Shown: positions 20,501 through 28,393, counted from the stretch's first letter. The stretch: 61,510 nt of DNA from Fibrobacter sp. UBA4309 (GCF_002395745.1 NZ_DGUN01000043.1:1-61510); one strand, 5' to 3'. Numbers and translations are program-made. Notes: generated from the letters alone by a model not told the origin.

Positions 20501-22469
20501 AATCTTCTACAAGCAGGCCCCCGACAACAGAGGACAGCGCGATGCCCGCCAGGCGGGCGCTATAACCGCAGAGTCCGCCAACAAACGCCTTGGCTCCGGC
20601 AGCGCTCTTGCCTTCGCTGCGGAGTTCCACGACGTTGCCGGAGGGAGAGTTTACGGAAACACCAGAGAAAGCCACAGAGCGGGTCTGCTTGATGAACGCA
20701 CCGAGAGCACCGCCCATGTACACCTTGTCTGTACTGTCGGCCGCAATGACCCGACCGTTAAAGCGAGAATCCTTGAAAGTCAGCGTCTTGTTCTTGAAGA
20801 TGTCGGCCACGCCGACAAGGCCGCCCACAAACACGCTGTCGGAGCCGGTTTTCACCGCCGATTCGACAACGACAGTAGAGGTATCCTTCTGGAACGCGTC
20901 CGGAGCCGCAGTGAAGCAGGCCTGTCCGGCAATACCGCCCAGGAACACCTCGGCATTCAATCCGGAAACCTCGGTAGCGTTAGCCGCAACACGGATAGCA
21001 CCGGAGCTTTTCGCCCCGACCACAGAAAGGAACGCCGTCTCGTTGTTGTCGGCAACGCCCAATGTCGAGCAGTCGCTCGTGGCACCGAGAATACCCCCTG
21101 CATAGTAACGGAAATCGCCGGCAGTGGCCAAGGAATCACTGATATCGACACTGGCACGGCTGTTCAAAATCTTTATGCGGTTGCCGTTCACAAACGAAAC
21201 CCTACCGACAAGGCCGCCGGCATACACGTCAGACGAAACACCGCCCAGAATCCGGACGCTATCGACAAACGCGTTCTGGATTGTGTAGCTATTGGGGGCC
21301 GACGATGGGGACATGTGCGACACCTCTCCGAACAGGCCTCCCATCGCTCGACCACCCGAAATAGTTGTAAGGCCGGCTCCGCTAGTAGCCGTAGCCGTTT
21401 TCAGCTCCAGAGTATCGTTGAAAGCACCGTAGTCCATGTCCGCATAAGCCATCATGCCGGCAAGGCCACCAAGCGCAGACGGAGTCTTGACGCTGCTGAA
21501 GTCGCGTATTTTCCCGCGGACACGAACGTTGTAAAGAGAATCCTTGACCGCCATGCCGACGACACCACCCAGGAACACCGTATATTCCGAAGGCCAGGTC
21601 TTGTAGGCAAAGTCCTTCCCCGCCATGGTCACACCGGCGTAGTTGCCGCTGGCCGGGGTCAATTCCAATTTGTTGGAAATATCGATATCGTCTATCGCAC
21701 GGATGTTGCGAATCGAAGAATTGCTGACAAAGCCGGCGACACCGCCCGCAATCGGGGCGCTGATAGAGACATCTTCCAAGACAACATTTTCAACCGTGGC
21801 CATGTCCACAGAACCGAACAGGGCTCCCACCGGGTAATAGCTGTCCGCAGCAGTGGCCGCATCGCGATCCGCACGGGAATCCTTGATAACGATACGCACG
21901 TTCTTGACGCGGATATTGGCAGCGTATCCTTCCGGAAGGCTGCGGAAAAGACCAACAGGCGCCGACATGACGCTGTCAGCGATGTCGTGGACATAGCAGA
22001 AATTCTTGACATAATGGTCGCCGCCCAAGAAAGACTGCTTTGCGACAAAGTCCAGCGGCACAGCCTGGGCATCGCAGGTTCCTTCGGGTGTATTCTCGTC
22101 AAATCCACCCAAGTCGATATCGGATAAGAGTTCAAGCGGATACCTGGCATCCCAAACAGTGGCGACCATCTCGTGGAAAACCTTGTTCACGTCCTCTACC
22201 GTCGTCAATTCCTTCTTGGTCGTGGCAATGCATGTCAAATTCTGGAACCCCACTTGCACCGTTGCACCGAGTTCACAGGGCTCCGAAGACTGGCTCAGGA
22301 ACACAGTACCCGAACAAGTCTGGGTGGCCGCCGGGCCAAATCCAAAAGTGTAACAGTTCTGCAACGCATTGAAATGCTTCATTTTTTCGGTAAAAGCACC
22401 GAACGCGGTACCAGACAAAAGAAGTGCCAGAGCCAGGGAGTATTTCAGGTAGATGCGATTTTTTGACAT
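17550..22469 (-). CDS. Giant secreted surface protein with GLUG repeats, InlB-like repeats and a poly-Ser linker (paralogue 3)
   Basis: This 1639-residue protein starts at an ATG with GAGGAAA upstream and has a signal peptide ending near TAFG. Residues ~230-720 carry about a dozen GLUG-like motifs (GGLVGRV, GGLVGVA, GGLVGSA). Residues ~823-1090 hold four InlB/Listeria-Bacteroides-like repeats, each with a FxGW or FKGWSPE core. A linker of 9-residue Ser-rich repeats at ~1105-1150 leads to the Trp-rich module (~1253-1393) and the T9SS-like end (~1556-1639). The C-terminal half is collinear with the two upstream paralogues, so the three arose by duplication. It is probably surface-exposed. The substrate is unknown. 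Confidence 0.82.
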   Translation of the reverse strand: MSKNRIYLKYSLALALLLSGTAFGAFTEKMKHFNALQNCYTFGFGPAATQTCSGTVFLSQSSEPCELGATVQVGFQNLTCIATTKKELTTVEDVNKVFHEMVATVWDARYPLELLSDIDLGGFDENTPEGTCDAQAVPLDFVAKQSFLGGDHYVKNFCYVHDIADSVMSAPVGLFRSLPEGYAANIRVKNVRIVIKDSRADRDAATAADSYYPVGALFGSVDMATVENVVLEDVSISAPIAGGVAGFVSNSSIRNIRAIDDIDISNKLELTPASGNYAGVTMAGKDFAYKTWPSEYTVFLGGVVGMAVKDSLYNVRVRGKIRDFSSVKTPSALGGLAGMMAYADMDYGAFNDTLELKTATATSGAGLTTISGGRAMGGLFGEVSHMSPSSAPNSYTIQNAFVDSVRILGGVSSDVYAGGLVGRVSFVNGNRIKILNSRASVDISDSLATAGDFRYYAGGILGATSDCSTLGVADNNETAFLSVVGAKSSGAIRVAANATEVSGLNAEVFLGGIAGQACFTAAPDAFQKDTSTVVVESAVKTGSDSVFVGGLVGVADIFKNKTLTFKDSRFNGRVIAADSTDKVYMGGALGAFIKQTRSVAFSGVSVNSPSGNVVELRSEGKSAAGAKAFVGGLCGYSARLAGIALSSVVGGLLVEDSDYAGDSLYVGGLVGSAESDMALSVNNTFSVGAVQVKSATRTNPAVFMGYLMGRISMTASLARVFTSNYHYSEDDVDYIDAFGKITNGDTDVTGSWKSGVPTWTLRYNVRNADTKDVTASLINGTLTEADMKKSEFAGDLNREQKPYVWSFETGYNDNLPFFADESHQPVAPNEIKTYTVTFVYYVWDDESSAYIKKNHPVLAESGTIVSSVAPEVPEREGYTFTGWDKGGEQVTSNMGVTAQYTLNSYTIVFMNGDRELKTLELKYQEMPSYDDQNPEKEPSAAYRYVFKGWSPEITKVVGSTVYKAVFDSIPNRYKIRFVYSLGTVTEGDWEYGAMPICEEIPRLPASASHTYTFKGWSPEVTTVVGEQTYTALFDSTANTFKVTFIGYKGDILDIQTVSYGDAAVAPKETIEEGKKFVGWSKDFSNVTDDLLVLSLVETALPNSSSSVELPSSSSVVVPESSSSVVVPESSSSVVVPESSSSVVEPESSSSVVKDTLRIVEPKIEQSGSAIRLTFGSKFVTPDEKVSAKIELFGENGDYRDTVITESLEESVRTEWELFPAPMGKFTVVLTLDNGDTTAVYKAEFEVASEIAVTPRSWQMVSLAAFNNTSNSFDAEQDALYWWDESNPVGEYWQYRSYKVNESNNPSRGYWYGTRNGNPLILKEESPIVDSKLVWHLDSVYSGWNLVANPHGWTIDLKNGTGGDVEFWQWNPVKGGYEIPEFLGPYEAVWAKVKEPTTWTISTKPVYNLKKTSALAKSAGEDWSVRVILADEFGKQDGWNFISVGKAANMEEPPAGMGDHVNLSIVDNGKYLAKSVKPIADEYVWQMEVSASDYRDGFLTFEGVGALAAKGLKMFVTVNGKTTEVSEGQPVKVLLKDSSTPVTVRVARSGVAVAKAASLGELRTVQRAGLVDIGFDVPANMAGANVQVDIVSLDGKVVNRSRFTANAGSNIATLSSPHRGLYYVRVRAGNLTAIKKTMVR
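19021..19165 (-). repeat. 27-nt tandem repeat encoding the Ser-rich linker
   Basis: Four near-identical 27-nt units (19021-19128) plus degenerate flanking units encode a repeated nine-residue block (four Ser, Val-Val-Val, Pro-Glu) inside the third giant gene. Unit number could vary between strains by slippage. Confidence 0.85.
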
Positions 22470-22494
22470 GTTTTCCTCGTATCCATTTTTAAAG

Positions 22495-22505
22495 AAAATA
22501 ACTTA
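22495..22505 (-). promoter_or_regulatory. Shared upstream motif of the giant surface genes (copy 3)
   Basis: On the plus strand it reads AAAATAACTTA, 25 nt upstream of the ATG at 22469. It is identical to the copy before the first giant gene. Confidence 0.4.
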
Positions 22506-22523
22506 TTATATGTTAATTCCATA

Positions 22524-22563
22524 GTGATTTTGGACAAACCGGACTGCATTGTGATTATGGACA
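22524..22563. promoter_or_regulatory. Pair of 13-nt direct repeats in a divergent intergenic region
   Basis: GTGATTTTGGACA (22524-22536) and GTGATTATGGACA (22551-22563) match at 12 of 13 positions and are spaced 27 nt start to start. They lie between the minus-strand giant gene and the plus-strand barrel gene, where an operator could sit. A GGTAAC/GTTACC inverted pair lies further right. Confidence 0.35.
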
Positions 22564-22694
22564 CGGGGTAACGGCTACTCGTTTGTAAACAAAAGTTTTC
22601 AATTAAGGGGTATGTTACCTTATTTTTTCCCCACGTACAGACATTTTAATATAGGTTTATTGTCAGTTATCGCAAAAAAATAAAAGGAGTACAA

Positions 22695-23342
22695 ATGAAA
22701 AGACTTTTCTTGACAATCGCCCTCGTTTTCGGCCTAGTCGCAACGGCAGCCGCGCAAATCAATGTCGGCGGTCGTCTTGGTGTGAACATGAGCAATTTCA
22801 GGGGAGAACAAACCGACGATTTCTCCTTCTCCCTGGGCTTCAATGCCGCTGTTGCCGGGAAGTACACCATCAACTCGATGTTCTCCGCCGCCCCCGAACT
22901 CGGTATTGATTTCCGCCGCGTGACCAACAGCGAAGAAGACGACTTCACCTTCTCCGCCTGGGTGCTCCAGATTCCGCTGATGTTCCGTGCCAACCTGACT
23001 CCGGAATTTTACGTGGAAGCCGGCCCGGAAATCGGGTTCATCCTCAGCAGCAAGGCGGAATTCGAGGGACCGAATATGACCGAAGAAGAAATAAAGGCCT
23101 TCGAATCTAATTTCGGCAACACGATGACCGAGTTCAACATGTTCGAGGACACCAAGACGTTCGAGTTCGGCATCGCCGCCGGTCTTGGCTACATGGTCAT
23201 CCCTAACCTCGACGTGAACTTCCGCTTCGTCATGGGCTTCACCAACACCTTCGAGGATCTCGACCTGGGTCTCGGCGGTTCCGAAGAAGTCGACGTCCAG
23301 CACATGCAGATCTCCATCGGCGCCACCTACTGGTTCCTCTAA
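22695..23342 (+). CDS. Outer-membrane beta-barrel protein (PorT/OMP_b-brl-like)
   Basis: This 215-residue protein has a clear signal peptide (cleavage near TAAAQ). Amphipathic strands open with GGRLGVNMSNF and end in an aromatic C-terminus (TYWFL), the usual outer-membrane insertion signal. The size and the N-terminal GxxxGxN pattern fit the small outer-membrane barrels common in the Bacteroidetes-Fibrobacter group. AAAGGAG lies 7 nt before the ATG. A terminator follows at once, so it is monocistronic. The function is not readable. Confidence 0.8.
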   Translation: MKRLFLTIALVFGLVATAAAQINVGGRLGVNMSNFRGEQTDDFSFSLGFNAAVAGKYTINSMFSAAPELGIDFRRVTNSEEDDFTFSAWVLQIPLMFRANLTPEFYVEAGPEIGFILSSKAEFEGPNMTEEEIKAFESNFGNTMTEFNMFEDTKTFEFGIAAGLGYMVIPNLDVNFRFVMGFTNTFEDLDLGLGGSEEVDVQHMQISIGATYWFL

Positions 23343-23368
23343 GGGCTGGATTTCCGGTTTTTTTTCGA

Positions 23369-23396
23369 AAAAGCACCCTTTTTGGGGTGCTTTTTT
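23369..23396 (+). terminator. Terminator of the barrel protein gene
   Basis: GCACCC pairs with GGGTGC, followed by six T. Confidence 0.85.
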
Positions 23397-23490
23397 GTGT
23401 TTATTATCACAAAAGGGGATGCCAAGTCCCCTTTTGCGTTCTTAATTTATTATTATTCAATCAGTTAACCTCAAAACAAGGAGCAATTAA

Positions 23491-24249
23491 ATGTTCAAAA
23501 AAGCCCTTCTCGCAACTGCTATTGCAGCCACCGCCTCGTTCGCTACCTGGGACTACTTCCCGGTCCAGGAAGCCGGTAAAGGCCAGGCCGAACTCACCGT
23601 CCCGTTCTCCATGTGGGGCGACTGGAGCCGCCTCGGTGTCGGCGTAGGCGCCCGCTACAGCATCATCCAGAACTTGGAAGCCGGTCTCCGCCTTCCGTAC
23701 ACCATCTTCACGCATTTCGACGGTGATGACGCCAAGGCTGACGGTATCGGCAACCTCGACCTGATGTTCCGCTACCAGTTCATGCCCATCATGAACGCCT
23801 TCGTCGACGTGAACCTCCCCATCGGTGACGAAGAAGTCTCTCCGGATGGCCTCGGCATCTACGCTGGTGTCCAGTACTCCCAGAACTTCGGCATGGTGAA
23901 CTTCGGTTCTGAATTGGGCTTTGGCCTCCGCACCGAAGGCGATGACGAAGTTTCTCCTCCGTTCGACCTGAAGATTGGCCTCGAAGCGGACTTCGCCGTG
24001 AACGAAATGCTCACCCCGTACGTCGGTGTTGACATCAACATGTGGCTCGGCGAATACACCCACGATGGCGATGAACTTCCGGGTTCTGACGCAAGCGGCA
24101 CCATCGGTATTGCACCGTTCCTCGGCCTGAACATCGCCATCAACCAGATGTTCTATGCCGGCATCGACGCCCGCTTCGGCATCGGCGAAGACTACTACGG
24201 CGAAGACATGCCCATCACCCTCACGGGCAAGTTCGGCGTGAACTTCTAA
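23491..24249 (+). CDS. Outer-membrane beta-barrel protein, paralogue A
   Basis: This 252-residue protein has the signal peptide MFKKALLATAIAATASFA followed by TWDYFPV, a start shared almost exactly with the next gene. Alternating hydrophobic strands with Gly/aromatic girdles (GARYSIIQNLEAGLRLPY, LDLMFRYQF) and a C-terminal FGVNF indicate a barrel of about 12 strands. It resembles proteins annotated as putative transporters or OmpW-like channels, without clear assignment. It has a strong AAGGAG Shine-Dalgarno and its own terminator. Codon use is strongly biased, consistent with high expression. Confidence 0.78.
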   Translation: MFKKALLATAIAATASFATWDYFPVQEAGKGQAELTVPFSMWGDWSRLGVGVGARYSIIQNLEAGLRLPYTIFTHFDGDDAKADGIGNLDLMFRYQFMPIMNAFVDVNLPIGDEEVSPDGLGIYAGVQYSQNFGMVNFGSELGFGLRTEGDDEVSPPFDLKIGLEADFAVNEMLTPYVGVDINMWLGEYTHDGDELPGSDASGTIGIAPFLGLNIAINQMFYAGIDARFGIGEDYYGEDMPITLTGKFGVNF

Positions 24250-24274
24250 TCAGAAACTTCGCAAGGATTCTAGA

Positions 24275-24305
24275 CGGGTCGCCCAAGGCGGCCCGCCTTT
24301 TTTTT
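24275..24305 (+). terminator. Terminator of beta-barrel paralogue A
   Basis: CGGG-GCC pairs with GGC-CCCG with small internal mismatches, followed by eight or more T. Confidence 0.75.
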
Positions 24306-24381
24306 GTAAACATAAAATGAATTGCCAACACATCATCATTTTCTAGATTTACACGCAGAAGTTTATCACAAGGAGAAGTGT

Positions 24382-25191
24382 ATGTTCAAGAAAATTATTC
24401 TTGCCACCGCCATCGTGGCTTCGGCAAGCTTTGCTACGTGGGACTATTTCCCGGTTCTCGAAGCCGGCAAGGGTTCTGCCGCTGCCGGACTCTATTACGA
24501 CTGGCACCACGACTGGTCCCAGGCGGGCCTGAAGGCCGGTGTCCGCTACAGCATTATCCAGAACCTCGAAATCTCCCTGCAGAGCTGGGGCTTCCAGTTC
24601 TGGGGCGAAACGGACTGCAAGGGATGCGCCAACGGCGGTAGCGGTCTCCGCGACCTGACCTTGGGCGGTCGTTACCAGATTACCCCGATGGTCAACGCCT
24701 TCGTGGACTTCCTCCTCCCCATCGGCAGCACGGACAATGACGGACCGGGAACGAACCATCCGGGTAGCGACGAACTCGCCCTCTACCTCGGCGGCCAGTT
24801 CTCCATGCCCATCGAACAGGCTCCGGGCCTCGCCTTCGGTACCGAAGCCGGCCTTTTCTGGGGATTCGAACACGACAACTGGGAACGCGGCCTTGAACTG
24901 CACCTGGGCGGCGAAATCGACTACACGATTGCCAACATCGGCCTCACTCCTTACGCAGGCCTCCAACTCAAGTTCCGCATCACCGAAAGCGAATGGGAAG
25001 GCGATGACGGCAAGGAATACGGCGCAGACGACGACGGCGACAAGCAGATTATCATCTGGCTCGGTGCCGGATACGCAGTCATCCCGAACCAGCTGAATGT
25101 CAAGGCCCAGTTGTTCGTCCGTAGCGGCGACCATGACAACATGGGCGGTGACGCCAGCGGCCTGTACATCGGCGCAGAATACTTCTTCTAA
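24382..25191 (+). CDS. Outer-membrane beta-barrel protein, paralogue B
   Basis: This 269-residue paralogue of the preceding gene starts at the ATG at 24382, preceded by AAGGAG. A 20-residue upstream extension lacks a signal peptide and is rejected. It shares FATWDYFPVLEAGKG and GVRYSIIQNLEISLQ with its neighbour, and has a CKGC pair near residue 77 that the neighbour lacks. It ends in GAEYFF, a barrel terminus. A loop near residues 205-225 is rich in Asp/Glu/Gly and faces outward if the fold is a porin. It was probably generated by tandem duplication. Confidence 0.78.
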   Translation: MFKKIILATAIVASASFATWDYFPVLEAGKGSAAAGLYYDWHHDWSQAGLKAGVRYSIIQNLEISLQSWGFQFWGETDCKGCANGGSGLRDLTLGGRYQITPMVNAFVDFLLPIGSTDNDGPGTNHPGSDELALYLGGQFSMPIEQAPGLAFGTEAGLFWGFEHDNWERGLELHLGGEIDYTIANIGLTPYAGLQLKFRITESEWEGDDGKEYGADDDGDKQIIIWLGAGYAVIPNQLNVKAQLFVRSGDHDNMGGDASGLYIGAEYFF

Positions 25192-25207
25192 AGACTAGAA
25201 CTTAGAC

Positions 25208-25238
25208 AAAGAGCCGCGCGATGCGCGGCTCTTTTTTT
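25208..25238 (+). terminator. Terminator of beta-barrel paralogue B
   Basis: A perfect stem, GAGCCGCGC with GCGCGGCTC, is followed by seven T. Confidence 0.9.
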
Positions 25239-25239
25239 G

Positions 25240-25356
25240 CAGTCACCCTGGAGGGAGTCCGCAGGACAACCGATAGGGTCCATCCATTTCTTACAGGCGC
25301 TTGTATAGAACCGGATGGATCCTCCTTCGGAGGATGACACGACCAAAGTCGTGTCA
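25240..25356. repeat. Inverted pair of dispersed repeats (type B) ending at a stop codon
   Basis: The left part (25240-25283, plus sense) resembles the type B element at 52000-52060, with a CTGGAGgGA block and CGATAGGG near GGTCC. The right part is the reverse sense (GGATCC, then GGAGGATGAC). It ends in a perfect hairpin, GACACGAC with GTCGTGTC (25336-25355), that overlaps the TGA of the next gene. The central ACAGGCGCTTGTA-like segment recurs near 32384. Confidence 0.6.
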
Positions 25357-27144
25357 CTTCACGTCGTATTCGGGAATCGGCAGGCTTTCGCCGGCCTTCA
25401 TCGCCTTGTCGAGCGCGGCGGACTTGACCGGGTCGAGCCACCAGTAAACGGGGATGGCGTCTTCGCGGTTGAAATGGTCCAGCACCTTCTCGGGCGTGCC
25501 GTAGCGGTTCCAGTAGAGAATGCGGTGGTGGTCGCACTGCCACATGAGCACGTACGGCACGATTTCGGCGAGGCGGTTGTCGAGCGCCTTCAAGATTTCG
25601 TTCCTCTTCGCGAGGTCGAATTCGGTCTTCTGCAAATTGATGAGGCTGTCGACGACTTTATCCTGCACGCCGGCAAGGTTGTTCGTCCCCTTCTGGAGCG
25701 CGGTTGCCGAAGACCAGCTCGCTTCCGGGTCGCGGAGGCGGCCAGCGCCCCAGTTCACCCAGTAAAGGTCGAAGTCGGCATCGTCCAGACGCTTGCGGAG
25801 CGTGCTCTGGCTCATCTGCTCAATGGTCGCCACCACGCCCACCTTCTTCAGGTCTTCCTGGAACAGCGTGAGGTGGCGCAGGTCTTCCTGGCTCGTGATG
25901 AAGTTGATCGCGAACGGCTTGCCGTCCTTTTCGAGCACGCCCTGGGCGTTCACCTTGTAACCCGCCTCCGCAAAGAGGGCACGGGCGCTGTCCGGATTGA
26001 ACGTATAGAGCGGTGCCGTCGGGTTCTTGTTGCCTTCCCACAAATCCGGATAGTAGCTGTTCAGCAAGAAGTACTGGCCGAACATGTACTTCTCGTTCAT
26101 CGCCTCGCGGTTCAAGAGCATCGAAAGAGCACGGCGCACGCGAACGTCCTGGAACTGCGGCTTGCGCAGGTTGATGGCCATGCCCTGGAATCCGATGGGC
26201 TCCTTGTTGAAGATCCTCTGCTTCACGGCCCAGCCCTTCTTCACGGCGTCGAAGTCCGTCTGCTTCATCCAGATGCTGCTGGTATAGATGGCGTACGCGT
26301 TGAAGTCCTGCTTCTTGAAGGCCTCGAGCGCCTTCGTCTGGTCGTTCATGAAGCGGTAGCGGATTTTCTCGAAGTTGTACTTGCCGCGGTTCCAGTTCTT
26401 CTTGAAGCCCCACCAGTCGCCGCGGCGCTGGAGTTCCACGTAACGGTCCTCGCGGAAAGTCTTGATGATGTAGGGACCGGATACAATCGGGAAGTCGTAG
26501 CGGATCTGGTTGAAGTCCTTCCCTGCCCAGGCGTGCTTCGGGAACGCGAGCATGCCCGCGGCTTCCCAGAAGTTCCCCCAGTGCGTCTCCTTTGCGGTCA
26601 TCTTCACCGTGAGGCTGTCCACCACCTCCGGGCGGTCAAAGCGGCTGAGCCCGACCTTGAAAATCGGCGTGAGGTTCTTCTCGTCCATGATGACGTCGTA
26701 GTAGAACTGCACGTCTTCGGCGGTAATCGGCTTGCCGTCGCTCCACCTGGCCCGGCTGTCCACGTGGAAGGTAAACGTCTTGCCGTCTTCCGATACGCTC
26801 CAGCTGTCGGCGAGGATACCGACTTCGCGGTCCTCAGTGGAGTGCAGGCTCACGAGCGGCTCGAACATCATGCCCATGAGCTCGGCGGAGAAGCTGTTGT
26901 AGTCTTCCCACATGTTGAACGACTTCGGCATCGCGGAACCCCAGAGGGTAATCGTGCCGCAGGGGCGGGCATCCTTCGAAGCCACCGGGTCGAACTCGCC
27001 CGTGGCTTCGGGGTCCTGCGGGAGTTCCGGGCAGTTCAGGTCGGCGGACTTCTTGCCCGCGGACTTGGAGGCGCCGGATTCGTTACAAGCCATCAGGCAC
27101 ATCGCCGACACCATCAGCACGGCAGACGCAACCAACATCTTCAT
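25354..27144 (-). CDS. Peptide/nickel-type ABC transporter substrate-binding lipoprotein (SBP family 5)
   Basis: This ~596-residue extracytoplasmic binding protein of the OppA/DppA family starts at the ATG at 27144, with AAAGGTGA upstream; an in-frame ATG at 27159 is the alternative. The lipobox ends LMAC (Cys20). Family landmarks are FEPLVSLH near the start, DSWSVSEDGKTFTFHVDSRARWSDGKPITAEDVQFYYD, and FNPDSARALFAEAGYK with a C-terminal GAGRLRDPEASW region. No permease or ATPase genes lie nearby, so the rest of the transporter is elsewhere. Its TGA lies inside a repeat hairpin. Confidence 0.9.
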   Translation of the reverse strand: MKMLVASAVLMVSAMCLMACNESGASKSAGKKSADLNCPELPQDPEATGEFDPVASKDARPCGTITLWGSAMPKSFNMWEDYNSFSAELMGMMFEPLVSLHSTEDREVGILADSWSVSEDGKTFTFHVDSRARWSDGKPITAEDVQFYYDVIMDEKNLTPIFKVGLSRFDRPEVVDSLTVKMTAKETHWGNFWEAAGMLAFPKHAWAGKDFNQIRYDFPIVSGPYIIKTFREDRYVELQRRGDWWGFKKNWNRGKYNFEKIRYRFMNDQTKALEAFKKQDFNAYAIYTSSIWMKQTDFDAVKKGWAVKQRIFNKEPIGFQGMAINLRKPQFQDVRVRRALSMLLNREAMNEKYMFGQYFLLNSYYPDLWEGNKNPTAPLYTFNPDSARALFAEAGYKVNAQGVLEKDGKPFAINFITSQEDLRHLTLFQEDLKKVGVVATIEQMSQSTLRKRLDDADFDLYWVNWGAGRLRDPEASWSSATALQKGTNNLAGVQDKVVDSLINLQKTEFDLAKRNEILKALDNRLAEIVPYVLMWQCDHHRILYWNRYGTPEKVLDHFNREDAIPVYWWLDPVKSAALDKAMKAGESLPIPEYDVK

Positions 27145-27205
27145 TCTATCACCTTTCATATCTCATTCCTCGGGTCTAGATCCATCGTCTTTGTACAAGT
27201 CTAAC

Positions 27206-28024
27206 CTACGGTCTAAAATATCTTTTCGGCTTGACCGGCTTCTTGGCCGCAGCAGGGTCCTGTTCCTCTGCAGTCTCGCCAGCCTTTTCCGCCAGGAGCA
27301 TTTCCAGGGAAACCCTCGAAGCTTCCTGCTCGGCCTTCTTCTTGCTGCCGCCCTGGCCGCGCCCGTACACGCGTCCGTCGATATGGACCTCGGTCGTAAA
27401 GACCTTCTGGTGTTCAGGGCCGCTCTCCTCTATCAGCACGTACTCGGGAACCGACTTGAGCTTGCCCTGCACGTATTCCAGCAAGGCGCTCTTGTGGTTC
27501 ACGAAGTCCTCGGCGACAATGATTTCCTGCACGCGCGGGAAATGGAACTTGTTCAGGATTGCGCGGACCTCGTCGAGTCCACCGTCCAGGTAGACCGCCC
27601 CGAGAACCGCCTCGTAGGCATCGGCCAAAATACTTTCCTTGCCCCGACCGCCCATCTTGGCCTCGGCTTTCCCCAGCTTCACGTATTCGCTCAGGCTCCA
27701 TTCACGGGACGACTGCGCACAGGCATGGCCAGAGACAATAGCGCTCTTGCGCTTGGAAAGCTCGCCTTCCGGATCGTCGGGATATGTCTTGTAAAGGTAT
27801 TCCGTCGTAAGCATGTTCAGTACGGAATCGCCCAGGAACTCCAGGCGTTCGTTGTTGCTCTCGTACGGCAGGTCCTTGCCCGAGAGGAACGAGCGGTGGA
27901 CCAGAGCGTGGGCCAGCAGTTCCGGATCCTTGAACCGGTACCCGAGCTTCGCCTCAAGCCCGCCTCCGGACTTCTGGCGGAACCAGAGTTTCAGCAATTT
28001 GTGGAGCATGTTCTTTTCTTCCAA
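27206..28024 (-). CDS. rnc: Ribonuclease III
   Basis: This endoribonuclease cleaves double-stranded RNA in rRNA maturation and RNA decay. The signature NERLEFLGDS is at residues 58-67, and the second acidic cluster (ESILADAYEAVLGAVYLDGG) completes the metal site. A dsRNA-binding domain spans ~173-245 (KSALLEYVQGK, GQGGSKKKAEQEAS). A basic Lys/Pro tail extends the usual length. I chose the TTG at 28024 because AAGGAG stands 6 nt before it; the first ATG, five codons later, has no good site. It follows acpP, as in many bacteria, with a terminator hairpin between. Confidence 0.96.
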   Translation of the reverse strand: MEEKNMLHKLLKLWFRQKSGGGLEAKLGYRFKDPELLAHALVHRSFLSGKDLPYESNNERLEFLGDSVLNMLTTEYLYKTYPDDPEGELSKRKSAIVSGHACAQSSREWSLSEYVKLGKAEAKMGGRGKESILADAYEAVLGAVYLDGGLDEVRAILNKFHFPRVQEIIVAEDFVNHKSALLEYVQGKLKSVPEYVLIEESGPEHQKVFTTEVHIDGRVYGRGQGGSKKKAEQEASRVSLEMLLAEKAGETAEEQDPAAAKKPVKPKRYFRP

Positions 28025-28063
28025 AGTTTCTCCTTGTAGTCTTGGGGTTTCGGGGGCCTTAAA

Positions 28064-28092
28064 GAAAAAAATCCCCGGTTTTTTCGCCGGGG
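28064..28092 (-). terminator. Terminator between acpP and rnc
   Basis: CCCCGG pairs with CCGGGG and is followed on the minus strand by a T-rich run. It may let acpP be expressed well above rnc. Confidence 0.8.
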
Positions 28093-28150
28093 AGTTTCGC
28101 CAAATGCTCCGCCCGACCTGCGGGCGAAGTATACAAAAGGCACCTAAGAA

Positions 28151-28393
28151 TTACTTCTTGTTAGCTTCGAGGAAGGCGACCACGTCGGCAACCTTCTGGA
28201 ACTTTTCGGCGTCGGAATCGAGGATTTCGACTTCGAATTCGTCTTCGAGAGCCATCACGAGTTCCACGCGGTCGAGAGAGTCGGCACCGAGGTCGTTACC
28301 GAATTCGGATTCAGGCTTCACATCTTCGGCCTTGACTTCCAGCTTGGCTACGATAACGTCAGTGACCTTCTTGAAAATTTCTTCTTGTGTCAT
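28151..28393 (-). CDS. acpP: Acyl carrier protein
   Basis: This 80-residue acidic protein carries growing fatty acyl chains on a 4'-phosphopantetheine arm. The attachment motif GADSLDRVEL gives Ser39 as the modified residue. Length, acidity and helix pattern match type II ACP. It lies 48 nt after fabG and before rnc in the lipid block. Confidence 0.97.
   Translation of the reverse strand: MTQEEIFKKVTDVIVAKLEVKAEDVKPESEFGNDLGADSLDRVELVMALEDEFEVEILDSDAEKFQKVADVVAFLEANKK

Noticed and set aside
17619..20501. 960-codon plus-strand frame opposite the third giant gene
   Set aside because: It is a shadow frame with no start signal. The minus strand carries a signal peptide and recognisable domains.
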